From Aeromicrobium sp. (lineage in GTDB: Bacteria; Actinomycetota; Actinomycetes; Propionibacteriales; Nocardioidaceae): a stretch of DNA of 64,000 bases. Shown here piece after piece: positions 56,043-64,000 of the stretch. The stretch is taken from the NCBI GenBank assembly GCA_014377785.1, contig JACMOZ010000178.1, positions 1-64,000 of the forward strand, read 5' to 3'. A program made the translations under genes and the position numbers. Below the pieces are notes generated by a model. The model did not search any database. It saw nothing but the letters and a program-made list of their open reading frames with translations, and was not told where the DNA came from. Each line of letters begins with the position of its first letter. Positions within the stretch are counted from its first letter, which is position 1.

Positions 56043-57146
56043 ATGGATATCGAGATCGGTATGGCCAAACGCGGCCGTCGCGCCTACTCTTTCGACGACA
56101 TTGCGATCGTTCCGAGTCGTCGCACCCGCGATCCCGAGGAAGTTTCAGTCGCCTGGCAGATTGACGCTTATCGCTTTGAGCTCCCCATCATCGCCGCCCC
56201 GATGGACTCGGTCATGAGTCCCGAGACCGCGATCGCCCTCGGCAAACACGGTGGGCTCGGCGTGCTCGACCTCGAGGGCCTCTGGACGCGTTACGAAAAT
56301 CCCGAAAAGCTGCTCGACGAGGTGTCCTTCATCGACGGGGCAGTGGCGACCAATCGGCTCCAGGAAATCTACGCCGAGCCGATCAAGGCCGAACTTATAA
56401 CCGAACGACTCAAGCAGATCCGTGATGCCGGCGTGACCGTTGCCGGTGCATTGTCGCCCCAACGCACCAAGCAATTCGCTCACGCAGTCGTGGATGCCGG
56501 TGTTGACCTGTTCGTCATCCGCGGCACGACAGTGTCGGCCGAACACGTCTCGGGACAGACCGAACCGCTCAACCTCAAAGAGTTCATCTACGAACTCGAT
56601 GTGCCGGTCATTGTCGGCGGTTGCGCCACTCATCAGGCGGCGCTGCATCTGATGCGCACGGGTGCGGCCGGCGTCCTCGTTGGCTTCGGCGGCGGGGCTG
56701 CTCATACGACCCGCTCCGTGCTCGGTGTCGCGGTGCCGATGGCTTCGGCCGTCGCCGACGTCGCCGCAGCCCGTCGCGATTACCTCGACGAATCCGGCGG
56801 ACGTTATGTCCATGTCATCGCCGACGGTTCGATCGGCCGCAGCGGCGACATCGCCAAGGCTGTTGCCTGTGGCGCCGACGCCGTCATGATCGGTTCGCCG
56901 TTCGCCCGCGCCGCCGAGGCCCCCGGCCGCGGTTTTCACTGGGGCGCTGAGGCCTGGCACCCCGACCTCCCGCGTGGAGAACGCGTCAACATGGGCACCG
57001 TCGGCAACCTCGAATCAGTGTTGTTCGGGCCGTCGACGGTTCCCGACGGCACCATGAACCTCATCGGTGCATTGCGTCGGGCCATGGCCACGACCGGCTA
57101 CACCGACCTCAAGGAATTCCAGCGCGTCGAGGTCGTCGTCGGTTGA
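56043..57146 (+). CDS. guaB3: GuaB3 family IMP dehydrogenase-like protein (GMP reductase-like)
   Basis: This 367-residue protein has the IMPDH/GMPR barrel without CBS domains. The nucleotide loop reads GVLVGFGGGAAHTTRSVLG, so the catalytic Cys of IMPDH is absent at the usual position. It belongs to the GuaB3 clade found in Actinobacteria and Cyanobacteria, for which GMP reductase activity has been reported in at least one member; the activity here is inferred. TAGACT 6 bases before the ATG indicates a leaderless mRNA. The guaB-guaB3 neighbourhood is conserved in mycobacteria. Confidence 0.93.
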   Translation: MDIEIGMAKRGRRAYSFDDIAIVPSRRTRDPEEVSVAWQIDAYRFELPIIAAPMDSVMSPETAIALGKHGGLGVLDLEGLWTRYENPEKLLDEVSFIDGAVATNRLQEIYAEPIKAELITERLKQIRDAGVTVAGALSPQRTKQFAHAVVDAGVDLFVIRGTTVSAEHVSGQTEPLNLKEFIYELDVPVIVGGCATHQAALHLMRTGAAGVLVGFGGGAAHTTRSVLGVAVPMASAVADVAAARRDYLDESGGRYVHVIADGSIGRSGDIAKAVACGADAVMIGSPFARAAEAPGRGFHWGAEAWHPDLPRGERVNMGTVGNLESVLFGPSTVPDGTMNLIGALRRAMATTGYTDLKEFQRVEVVVG

Positions 57147-57164
57147 CGGTTCACCACGAGGCCT

Positions 57165-57218
57165 CGGCAAACAGCCATGGCACGCGGGAAACTTCCCGCG
57201 GTATGTGGCAGTTTGCCG
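57165..57218. terminator. Two-tier hairpin after guaB3
   Basis: An outer stem pairs 57165-57176 with 57207-57218 (12 bp, one mismatch) and encloses an inner stem CGCGGGAA (57183-57190) / TTCCCGCG (57193-57200). There is no T tract. It may be a factor-dependent terminator or a cruciform repeat. It lies 18 bases after the guaB3 stop and 15 before the GNAT gene. Confidence 0.45.
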
Positions 57219-57232
57219 CGGTGAGTTGAGCA

Positions 57233-57691
57233 ATGAGGTTGATCGGAGTGGCGTTGGACCACCCCGATGCTGTCGTCCTGCGTGACGCGATGGTCGCCGA
57301 AGTGGCAGCGCTCTATTCGAGCGATCGCAGTCTCGCGCCGCGTGATGGCAACTCGGGCCTCGATCCGGCGACGATCGTCGTCACCGGCCTCGTCTACGAG
57401 GGCGAGACACCGATCGCTCATGTCGCGCTGCGCCGGCTCGGCGAGGATCTCGAGATCAAGCGCATGTTCGTGGCCGTCGAGTGTCGAGGCCGCGGGCTGT
57501 CGAAGTATTTGCTCGAGGAAATGGAGCGGGTTGCCCGCGAGGAGGGTGCCAGCCGGATCATTCTGCACACTGGCAATCGGCAAGTCGCCGCCATCGCGTT
57601 GTATGAGGCCAATGGCTATACCGAGATCGAGATCTACGAGCCGTACGTCGGCCTGCCGGACTCGCTCTGCTTCGAAAAGGCACTCAGCTGA
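57233..57691 (+). CDS. GNAT family N-acetyltransferase
   Basis: This 152-residue protein is a single GNAT domain. The acetyl-CoA pyrophosphate loop is KRMFVAVECRGRGLSKYLLE, and the C-terminal part has HTGNRQVAAIALYEANGYTE. It resembles small-molecule or peptide acetyltransferases; the substrate is unknown. Its stop overlaps the MOSC pseudogene start (TGATG). Confidence 0.85.
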   Translation: MRLIGVALDHPDAVVLRDAMVAEVAALYSSDRSLAPRDGNSGLDPATIVVTGLVYEGETPIAHVALRRLGEDLEIKRMFVAVECRGRGLSKYLLEEMERVAREEGASRIILHTGNRQVAAIALYEANGYTEIEIYEPYVGLPDSLCFEKALS

Positions 57692-58503
57692 TGCGCGTCG
57701 AGGCGATCAACCTCTACCCGGTCAAGGCCACGAAGGGCGTGCCGGTCAGCCAGGCGCAGGTCGAATTGTCCGGACTTCGCCACGATCGGCGCTGGGCCGT
57801 CGTAGACCTCTACGGAAAGAGACTCAACGCCACACACCATGACAGCCTGCTGGCGGTCACGGCAACGCCGGACGAAGCCGGCAACCTAATGCTTTTTGCG
57901 GAAGGTCGCGAGCCGCAGCCGGTGCCGGTGCCGGTGAGCGGGCAGATGATCCCGATCAATGTGTCGAGGCTTTCGCACGCTGTCGATGCCGGTGACGGCG
58001 CCGCCGCATGGTTCAGCGAATAACTCGGAACAGGCGTGCGACTCGTGTGGCAGGCCGACACCGCCGGACGTTCGATGTCGACGAGCCACGGCGGGACCGG
58101 CTCGGAGCCGTTGAACCTCGCCGACACCGGCCCGTTGCTGCTGACGAGCTCGGCGTCGCTCGCGCAGCTCAACGCATGGGTCGGCGACGGCGATCTGGTC
58201 ATGCAGCGGTTCAGGCCCAATGTCGTGCTCGACGGAGTCGATGAGCCTTTCGCCGAGGATCGCTGGCGGCAGATACGCATAGGCAACGTGGACTACCGCT
58301 TCGCCGAGCGCTGCGATCGCTGCGTGGTCACCACCATTGACCCCCATACGCTCAAGCACGGTAGGGAGCCGATCCGCACTCTTGCTCGCTACCGCAAGTG
58401 GGACGGCAAGACCTGGTTCGGCATCCGCATCGTTCCGCTCTCAGTGGGCGGGCTCGCCCTCGGTGACGCGGTCGATTCAGGCTTAAGCAACACGTCGATG
58501 TAG
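57691..58503 (+). pseudogene. MOSC-domain protein interrupted by an in-frame stop
   Basis: The frame encodes an N-terminal MOSC beta-barrel (INLYPVKATKGVPVS, LRHDRRWAVVDLYG) up to TAA at 58021-58023, and continues in the same frame to 58503 with the MOSC domain proper (RFRPNVVLDGVDEPFAED and the cysteine motif ERCDRCVVTTIDPHT). Without the stop it would be a 270-residue YcbX/mARC-like protein that binds molybdenum cofactor. A single base change at codon 111, possibly from TAC or TAT, would account for it. GTG 58036 could restart the second half. Real nonsense mutation, readthrough and sequencing error are all possible. Confidence 0.75.
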
Positions 58504-58645
58504 TACTCGCCGACCAAATTTTATGACCATTGCGGATTTTCCCGAATCTTTGGCTCAGGTCGGCTTTTTCGTAAATTCAGCGCCATTGAACGGGACGCGC
58601 AGTAGTTTTCTGCACCGCAGGCATACTCGCGGTACGCTTCTCGCT

Positions 58646-60220
58646 ATGCCGATTGCCGTTGAAAGCCCCACGATTGCCGTTGTGCCGGTCTCCGCCGCGC
58701 GTATTGCGGAGCTGACGAGTCAGATCCGCACGACCATCCGCGAGTCGCGCACCACTATCTCCCCGTTGAACGGGAAGCCTGTCGCCGATATCCCGGTGTC
58801 GAGCGTCGCCGATGTCCAAAGCGCCTTCGACGCCGCGCGCAATGCCCAGATCGCGTGGGCCAGGACGCCGCTGCGTGAACGCAAGAATGCCTTACTCAAA
58901 CTCCACGACCTCGTGCTCGAGCATCAGGACGAGCTGATGGATCTGATTCAGATCGAGTCTGGCAAGACCCGCGCCCACGCCTTCGACGAGATTGCCCATG
59001 TCGCGCTGACTGCCCGTTTTTATGCGCGCCGCCTGCGCAAGCAGATCAAATCCAAGAGTCGTTCGGGAGTCCTGCCCGGCCTCACCCGGGTGCGAGTCAA
59101 CGTCGTACCCAAGGGCGTCGTGGGCATCATTTCGCCCTGGAACTACCCGTTGACGATGGCCATCTCGGACGGCATCCCCGCCATCGCGGCAGGCAACGCG
59201 GTCGTCCACAAACCCGACAGCCAGAGTCCGCTCATCGCCCTCGCCGGCGTCGAACTCCTGCGCAAGGCGGGCATTCCCGCCGATCTCTGGCAAGTCGTCA
59301 GCGGTGCGGGCTCGGTCATCGGAACGGCGATCGTCGAACGCGCCGACTACGTCTGTTTCACCGGATCGACGGCAACCGGCAAGATCATCGCCAAGCAGGC
59401 GGCCGAACGTCTCATCAGTTGCTCGCTCGAACTCGGCGGCAAAAACCCCATGATCGTCCTCGATAGTGCCCACATCGACAAGGCCGCACAAGGCGCCGTC
59501 AACGCCTGCTTTTCCTCGGCCGGCCAACTGTGCGTCTCGATCGAGCGTATGTATGTCGCCGGCGCGATCTACGACGAGTCCAAGGCCGCCTTCGTCAGAC
59601 GCGTCAAGTCGATGAAGCTGGGCGCGACCCTCGAATGGGGTACTGACATGGGTTCGCTCGTGTCGCAGAGCCAGCTTGAAACGATAGAGAAGCACGTCGC
59701 CGACGCCGAAGCCAACGGCGCCACAATCCTCACCGGTGGCAAGGCCCGTCCCGACCTCGGGCCCTTCTTCTTCGAGCCGACAGTGCTCGAAGGAGTCACT
59801 CCGGCGGCCGAATGTTTCGCCGAAGAGACCTTCGGACCGCTCGTCTCGCTCTACCGGTTTCAGAGCGAGGACGAGGCCGTCGCACTGGCCAATCAGGGCG
59901 AATACGGACTCAACGCAAGCATCTTCGGACATGCAGGACGGGCCCGCGAACTCGCCGGCCGCATCAAGGCCGGCACGGTCAACATCAATGAAGGCTTTGC
60001 CGCGACGTTCGGCAGCCTCGACGCGCCGATGGGCGGCATGCGCCAATCGGGTCTGGGCCGCCGCCACGGCGCCGAAGGCATCCTGCGCTACACCGAACCT
60101 CAGTCGGTCGCGAGCCAAAGCCTCATACCGGTCTCCGGTCCAACCTTCCTGTCGGCCAAAAGATATGCGGCCATCATGACTTTCGCACTTCGTTTCCTGA
60201 GGAGGACACCCCGCGCATGA
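58646..60220 (+). CDS. gabD2: Aldehyde dehydrogenase, GabD2-like succinate-semialdehyde dehydrogenase
   Basis: This 524-residue enzyme oxidises an aldehyde to an acid with NAD(P)+; closest by eye is mycobacterial GabD2. Motifs are SPWNYPLTMAISDGIPA, the catalytic Glu in LELGGKNPM, and the nucleophilic Cys in FSSAGQLCVSIERMYV. The C-terminal MGGMRQSGLGRRHGAEG is typical. The frame is open from 58523, but ATG 58646 fits the family and has TACGCT 7 bases upstream. It overlaps the GMC oxidase by four bases, so the two may act in the same pathway. Confidence 0.88.
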   Translation: MPIAVESPTIAVVPVSAARIAELTSQIRTTIRESRTTISPLNGKPVADIPVSSVADVQSAFDAARNAQIAWARTPLRERKNALLKLHDLVLEHQDELMDLIQIESGKTRAHAFDEIAHVALTARFYARRLRKQIKSKSRSGVLPGLTRVRVNVVPKGVVGIISPWNYPLTMAISDGIPAIAAGNAVVHKPDSQSPLIALAGVELLRKAGIPADLWQVVSGAGSVIGTAIVERADYVCFTGSTATGKIIAKQAAERLISCSLELGGKNPMIVLDSAHIDKAAQGAVNACFSSAGQLCVSIERMYVAGAIYDESKAAFVRRVKSMKLGATLEWGTDMGSLVSQSQLETIEKHVADAEANGATILTGGKARPDLGPFFFEPTVLEGVTPAAECFAEETFGPLVSLYRFQSEDEAVALANQGEYGLNASIFGHAGRARELAGRIKAGTVNINEGFAATFGSLDAPMGGMRQSGLGRRHGAEGILRYTEPQSVASQSLIPVSGPTFLSAKRYAAIMTFALRFLRRTPRA

Positions 60221-61905
60221 GTTACGACTACGACGTACTGGTGATTGGTTCGGGCTTCGGCGGCAGCGTTTCGGCGCTTCGCCTGACCGAAAAGGGTTAC
60301 AAGGTCGGCGTCTTCGAGGCCGGCAAACGGTTTGAGGACAAGGACTTCGCCAAAAACTCCTGGCGACTCCGCAAATTCCTCTGGATGCCGCAGATCGGTT
60401 GTTATGGCATTCAGCGCATCGACAAACTCAAGGACGTCCTGATCTTGTCGGGAGCGGGTGTCGGCGGCGGTTCCCTCGTCTATGCCAATACCTTGTATGA
60501 ACCCCTCGACCCGTTCTACCGGGATCCGTCCTGGGGTCACATCACTGATTGGAAGAGTGAACTCGCTCCCTTTTACGACCAGGCCAAGCGCATGCTCGGC
60601 GTCAGCATTTATCCTCAGGTCACCGAAGCGGACCGCGTCATGCGCGAGGTTGCCGAGGAGATGGGTGTCGGCGGCACGTTCCACCACACTCCGGTCGGGG
60701 TTTTCTTCGGCGAACCCGGTGACAAGGTCGCCGATCCCTACTTCGGTGGTGCCGGGCCCGAACGCAACGGCTGTCTCAATTGCGGCGAATGCATGACCGG
60801 TTGCCGTCACAACGCCAAGAACACCCTCGTCAAGAACTACCTCTACCTCGCCGAAAAGGGCGGCGCCGAGGTTCGAGCACTCACCACGGTGACGTCGGTC
60901 AAGCCGTTGCCCGGCGGCGGTTATGAGATCCGAGCCCGACGCACCAACAAGCGGTTCCGCCCGCATCTGCGCTTCACCGCCGAGCAGGTGGTGTTCTCCG
61001 CCAGCACGATGGGCACGCAAAAACTGCTGCACAAGATGCGCGACACCCAGAGCCTTCCCGATGTGTCCATGCGGCTCGGACTGCTGACGCGCACGAACTC
61101 CGAGGCGCTCCTGGGCGCCATCGCAGACGGCAAAGACATCGATTACAGCAAAGGTGTGGCGATCACCTCGTCGTTCCACCCGGACGAGCACACCCACATC
61201 GAACCCTGTCGCTACGGCAAGGGATCCAATGCGATGTCCCTCATGCAGACCGTCCTCACCGACGGCAGCAGCGACACTCCGCGTTGGCGTGTATGGCTCA
61301 AGGAGATCTGGAAGCAGAAGTCCAAACTTTTCAAGCTTTATGACCTGCGGCACTGGTCGGAGCGCACCGTCATCGCCCTGGTCATGCAGACCCACGACAA
61401 CTCGATCACGACCTACACCAAACGCGGCATCAGCGGTCGACGCAAACTGACCTCGAAACAGGGTCATGGTGCCCCCAACCCGTCGTTCATCCCGCCCGCG
61501 CACGAAGCGGTGCAGCGGATGGCGAAGATCATGGGCGGCACGGCTGGAGGCACCATCGGCGAACCGTTCAATGTGCCGTTGACGGCCCACTTCATGGGGG
61601 GTTGCGCGATCGGCGACAGCGCAGAGACCGGCGTCATCGACCCCTATCAGCGGTTGTATGGCTATGAGGGTCTGCATGTCGTCGACGGTTCGGCGATCAG
61701 CGCCAACCTGGGTGTGAACCCTTCGTTGACGATCACGGCTCAGGCCGAACGGGCGATGTCGTTGTGGCCCAATAAGGGTGAGGTCGATCCACGGCCGGCG
61801 CTCGGTTCGTCATACTCGCAGATCGTGCCGACGATGCCGAAGTCGCCGATGGTTCCCGCCGACGCCTCGGCAGCGCTTCAGTTGCCGATCGTGGACGTGT
61901 CCTAG
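60217..61905 (+). CDS. GMC-family FAD oxidoreductase, ChoD-like
   Basis: This 562-residue flavoprotein has the FAD-binding motif VIGSGFGGSVSALRL at residues 9-23. A cysteine-rich stretch, CLNCGECMTGCRHNAKNT, lies near residue 188, and the C-terminal substrate/FAD segment includes HFMGGCAIGDS and LGVNPSLTITAQAERA. It matches the mycobacterial ChoD group, named cholesterol oxidase but with uncertain substrate. In mycobacteria choD also follows guaB3. AGGAGG precedes the ATG. Confidence 0.85.
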   Translation: MSYDYDVLVIGSGFGGSVSALRLTEKGYKVGVFEAGKRFEDKDFAKNSWRLRKFLWMPQIGCYGIQRIDKLKDVLILSGAGVGGGSLVYANTLYEPLDPFYRDPSWGHITDWKSELAPFYDQAKRMLGVSIYPQVTEADRVMREVAEEMGVGGTFHHTPVGVFFGEPGDKVADPYFGGAGPERNGCLNCGECMTGCRHNAKNTLVKNYLYLAEKGGAEVRALTTVTSVKPLPGGGYEIRARRTNKRFRPHLRFTAEQVVFSASTMGTQKLLHKMRDTQSLPDVSMRLGLLTRTNSEALLGAIADGKDIDYSKGVAITSSFHPDEHTHIEPCRYGKGSNAMSLMQTVLTDGSSDTPRWRVWLKEIWKQKSKLFKLYDLRHWSERTVIALVMQTHDNSITTYTKRGISGRRKLTSKQGHGAPNPSFIPPAHEAVQRMAKIMGGTAGGTIGEPFNVPLTAHFMGGCAIGDSAETGVIDPYQRLYGYEGLHVVDGSAISANLGVNPSLTITAQAERAMSLWPNKGEVDPRPALGSSYSQIVPTMPKSPMVPADASAALQLPIVDVS

Positions 61906-61948
61906 GCGCTCACTCGCGGGGATCGCTCGGCCTCCGAAAAATCGCGCA

Positions 61949-61983
61949 GGGCCCGACCGGGAGGGAACTCACGGGTCAGGCCC
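61949..61983. terminator. Imperfect hairpin after the GMC oxidase gene
   Basis: GGGCCCGACC (61949-61958) pairs with GGTCAGGCCC (61974-61983), 10 bp with one mismatch and a 15-base loop. No T tract follows. Probably ends the dehydrogenase-oxidase transcript. Confidence 0.4.
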
Positions 61984-62009
61984 TGTCGTGCCACGAGGAG
62001 CGGGCACTC

Positions 62010-62038
62010 GAACTAACTGGAGGGAGTTTAGTTAGTTC
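62010..62038. promoter_or_regulatory. 9-bp inverted repeat upstream of guaA
   Basis: GAACTAACT (62010-62018) and AGTTAGTTC (62030-62038) are perfect complements around 11 bases, 84 bases before guaA. The AT-rich arms look like a regulator-binding site rather than a terminator. Confidence 0.4.
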
Positions 62039-62121
62039 CATAGATTGAACGATCGCCAGAGGCTCGGGTTACGCCACGTCACGGGAAATTGAAAAAATTT
62101 CTGCACCGATAGACTCAGGCC

Positions 62122-63696
62122 GTGGCTGACACCAAACTACAAGACCATGACCTCGTCCTCGTCGTCGACTTCGGGGCGCAATATGCCCAGCTGATCGCGC
62201 GGCGGGTGCGCGAGGCAAAGGTCTATTCAGAAATCGTTCCGCATCACCTGACCGTTGCCGAGATGATGGCCAAAAAACCGGCCGCGATAATCCTGTCCGG
62301 CGGCCCCCAATCGGTCTATGCCGAAGGCGCTCCGCAGGTCGACAGCCTGCTTTTCGACCAGAACATACCGGTCTTCGGCATCTGTTACGGCTTTCAGGCG
62401 ATGGCCCTCGCGCTCGGTGGCGACGTCGAACGGACAGGCTTGTCCGAGTTCGGTCGGACGGTTGTCGAAATTGATGACGCCGGAACCCTTTTTGCTGACA
62501 TACCCGCTGGTCACCGTGTGTGGATGAGCCATGGCGATGCGGTGTCCAAGCAGCCCGAGGGCTTCTCGGCTCTCGCTCACAGCGCGGGTGCAGCCGTTGC
62601 CGCTTTCGAAGACACCGAGCGGCATTTTGCCGGCGTCCAATGGCACCCCGAAGTGCTCCACAGCGAACACGGCCAGGAAGTCCTCACTCGCTTCCTCGTC
62701 GACATCGCCGGTTGCCGCCAGACTTGGACCAGCGCCAACATCGTCGATGAACAAGTGGCGCTGATCCGTGCCGCCGTCGGTGACAAACGCGCCATCTGCG
62801 GACTGTCGGGCGGGGTGGACTCTGCCGTCGCCGCGGCCCTCGTCCAAAAAGCCATCGGCGACCAATTGACCTGCGTCTTCGTCGACCACGGTTTGCTCCG
62901 CAAGGGTGAGGCCGAACAGGTCGAGCGCGATTATGTTGCCGCAACCGGCGTCGATCTCAAGGTGGTGGAAGCCAGCGATCAGTTCCTTGGTTTCCTCAAG
63001 AATGTCATCGACCCCGAAGAAAAGCGCAAAATTATCGGCCGTGAGTTCATTCGTGTGTTCGAGGCCGCCGAACGCGAAGTCGTCGCCGCGTCCGAAGGCG
63101 GACGGGTCGAATTTCTCGTGCAGGGGACGTTGTATCCCGACGTCGTCGAATCCGGCGGCGGCGAAGGGGCCGCCAACATCAAAAGCCACCACAATGTGGG
63201 CGGCCTCCCCGACGACTTGAAGTTCAAACTCATCGAGCCGCTGCGAACGTTGTTCAAGGACGAAGTCCGCCACGTTGGCGAAGAACTCGGTCTGCCCGCC
63301 GAAATCGTTTGGCGACATCCGTTTCCCGGCCCGGGACTGGCGATCCGCATTGTCGGCGCGATCGACGCCGAACGCCTGCGTATCCTCCGCGATGCCGACG
63401 CGATCGCGCGCGAAGAACTCACCAAGGCTGGCCTCGACCGCGAAATCTGGCAATTCCCGGTGGTGCTGCTTGCCGATGTCCGTTCGGTGGGTGTTCAGGG
63501 CGATGCCCGTACTTATGGCCATCCGATAGTGCTCCGCCCCGTCACCAGCGAAGACGCGATGACGGCCGACTGGGGCCGACTGCCCTATGACGTCATGGAG
63601 ACCATCTCGACGCGCATCACCAACGAGGTGCCCGAGGTAAATCGCGTGGTCGTCGACATCACCAGCAAACCGCCGGGAACAATCGAGTGGGAATGA
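62122..63696 (+). CDS. guaA: GMP synthase (glutamine-hydrolysing)
   Basis: This 524-residue enzyme aminates XMP to GMP. The class I glutaminase domain (about 1-200) has its nucleophile in [11 protein letters not shown] and the His/Glu pair in [11 protein letters not shown]. The ATP pyrophosphatase P-loop is [15 protein letters not shown] near 228. The dimerisation domain ends [17 protein letters not shown]. The GTG start has TAGACT 6 bases upstream, the same hexamer and spacing as at guaB3, suggesting leaderless translation of both. Confidence 0.97.
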   Translation: MADTKLQDHDLVLVVDFGAQYAQLIARRVREAKVYSEIVPHHLTVAEMMAKKPAAIILSGGPQSVYAEGAPQVDSLLFDQNIPVFGICYGFQAMALALGGDVERTGLSEFGRTVVEIDDAGTLFADIPAGHRVWMSHGDAVSKQPEGFSALAHSAGAAVAAFEDTERHFAGVQWHPEVLHSEHGQEVLTRFLVDIAGCRQTWTSANIVDEQVALIRAAVGDKRAICGLSGGVDSAVAAALVQKAIGDQLTCVFVDHGLLRKGEAEQVERDYVAATGVDLKVVEASDQFLGFLKNVIDPEEKRKIIGREFIRVFEAAEREVVAASEGGRVEFLVQGTLYPDVVESGGGEGAANIKSHHNVGGLPDDLKFKLIEPLRTLFKDEVRHVGEELGLPAEIVWRHPFPGPGLAIRIVGAIDAERLRILRDADAIAREELTKAGLDREIWQFPVVLLADVRSVGVQGDARTYGHPIVLRPVTSEDAMTADWGRLPYDVMETISTRITNEVPEVNRVVVDITSKPPGTIEWE

Positions 63697-63721
63697 CAGC
63701 CCCCACATACGCATGAATTGG

Positions 63722-63735
63722 CGCGACCGGTCGCG
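63722..63735. terminator. 14-bp palindrome after guaA
   Basis: CGCGACCGGTCGCG is a perfect palindrome followed by ATTGTTTCTG. As RNA it would form only a 5-bp stem with a CCGG loop, so it is at best a weak terminator. Confidence 0.3.
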
Positions 63736-63779
63736 ATTGTTTCTGCTCGTGTCATTCCAATCGAGCGGATAGGTGCTTT

Positions 63780-64000
63780 GTGAGTAACCGCACTGGCGTG
63801 CGTGTGCCGTCAAAAGGCTGGCTCATCGCTTTGTTGGCTCTTGTCGTGGTGGCGCTTATCCCACGATCATGCTCAAGACCGCCACGGCGAAGTCGAAGAC
63901 CACGATCTGCGGCAAGAATTCCTCCGGCGAGGACAACTACACGGTGACCCGGCCCAACGCTGGCGCCACGGTCGACATGGTTGCCGACTACGACCCGGGC
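63780..64000 (+). pseudogene. Partial gene for a secreted or membrane-anchored protein with apparent frameshift
   Basis: GTG 63780 opens a frame with a signal-peptide-like start (SNRTGVRVPSKGWLIALLAL, then VVVALIP). After about 63860 this frame turns Arg/Pro-rich and stops, whereas another frame encodes a plausible mature region (MLKTATAKSKTTICGKNSS, then EDNYTVTRPNAGATV) that stays open to the window edge. One indel near 63860 would join them. No family recognised; the 3' end is outside the window. The bases 63697-63779 hold only the palindrome above. Confidence 0.35.

Noticed and set aside
60100-61677. Minus-strand 525-codon frame opposite the GMC oxidase
   Set aside because: Shadow of a well-supported flavoprotein gene.
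62227-63813. Minus-strand 528-codon frame opposite guaA
   Set aside because: Shadow of guaA; no motif or start signal.

Overview
This is a G+C-rich window from a bacterial chromosome. Frequent GTG starts, dense 1-4 base gene overlaps, a GuaB3 paralogue, a GMC oxidase of the ChoD type, a DUF5709 gene, tandem-GNAT proteins and many apparently leaderless genes point to Actinomycetota. The class cannot be fixed from the sequence alone; a non-mycobacterial lineage such as Acidimicrobiia is possible. Gene order from rplM onward strongly resembles the mycobacterial rplM-rpsI-glmM...glmS...alr-tsaE-tsaB-rimI-tsaD-groESL-guaB2-guaB3-choD...guaA stretch.

Layout. 1-2.3 kb: two metal exporters (a CDF family protein and an MbfA-like ferritin/VIT1 fusion). 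2.6-15.3 kb: the S10 and spc ribosomal operons (rpsJ to rplO), then secY-adk-map. 15.5-17.1 kb: a divergent pair, a DDAH-like amidinohydrolase and an Lrp/AsnC regulator, inserted between map and infA. 17.2-20.9 kb: infA, rpmJ (short), rpsM, rpsK, rpsD, rpoA, rplQ, closed by a strong terminator. 21-22.5 kb: an RsmC-like methyltransferase and truA on the minus strand. 22.5-31.3 kb: a metabolic island with a two-TM protein, a sodium:solute symporter, an acyl-CoA ligase, a single-chain BC-BCCP-CT acyl-CoA carboxylase, a TetR regulator and citrate synthase. 31.5-33.9 kb: rplM, rpsI, glmM. 33.9-37.6 kb: a tandem GNAT, a VapBC toxin-antitoxin pair, a RibD-type reductase, a VOC protein and coaA. 37.7-48.9 kb: glmS, acpS, nnr, alr, an alpha/beta hydrolase, a GNAT-TsaE fusion, tsaB, rimI, a remnant of a Rid-family gene, DUF5709, plsC, DUF427, a DinB-like protein and tsaD. 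48.9-53.3 kb: a membrane protein, a THUMP-like methyltransferase and groES-groEL behind two CIRCE operators. 53.4-64 kb: guaB, an NYN-domain protein with a frame-disrupted C terminus, guaB3, a GNAT, a MOSC pseudogene, a GabD2-like dehydrogenase, a ChoD-like oxidase, guaA, and a frame-disrupted secreted protein at the edge.

How the parts work together. Most of the window is core machinery: ribosome, RNA polymerase alpha, Sec translocon, t6A tRNA modification (TsaB, TsaD, TsaE), cell-wall precursors (GlmM, GlmS, Alr), CoA/ACP supply (CoaA, AcpS), chaperonin and guanine nucleotide synthesis. The most informative accessory unit is at 22.5-29.9 kb. The 18-base motif ATTGAC-N6-GTCAAT occurs just downstream of the symporter promoter and just downstream of the carboxylase promoter, and a degenerate copy lies at the tetR promoter. 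This ties transporter, CoA ligase and carboxylase into one TetR-controlled acid uptake-activation-carboxylation module whose substrate is unknown. Several reading-frame lesions (Rid internal deletion, MOSC in-frame stop, NYN compensating shifts, edge frameshift) are real decay or assembly errors; the sequence alone does not decide.
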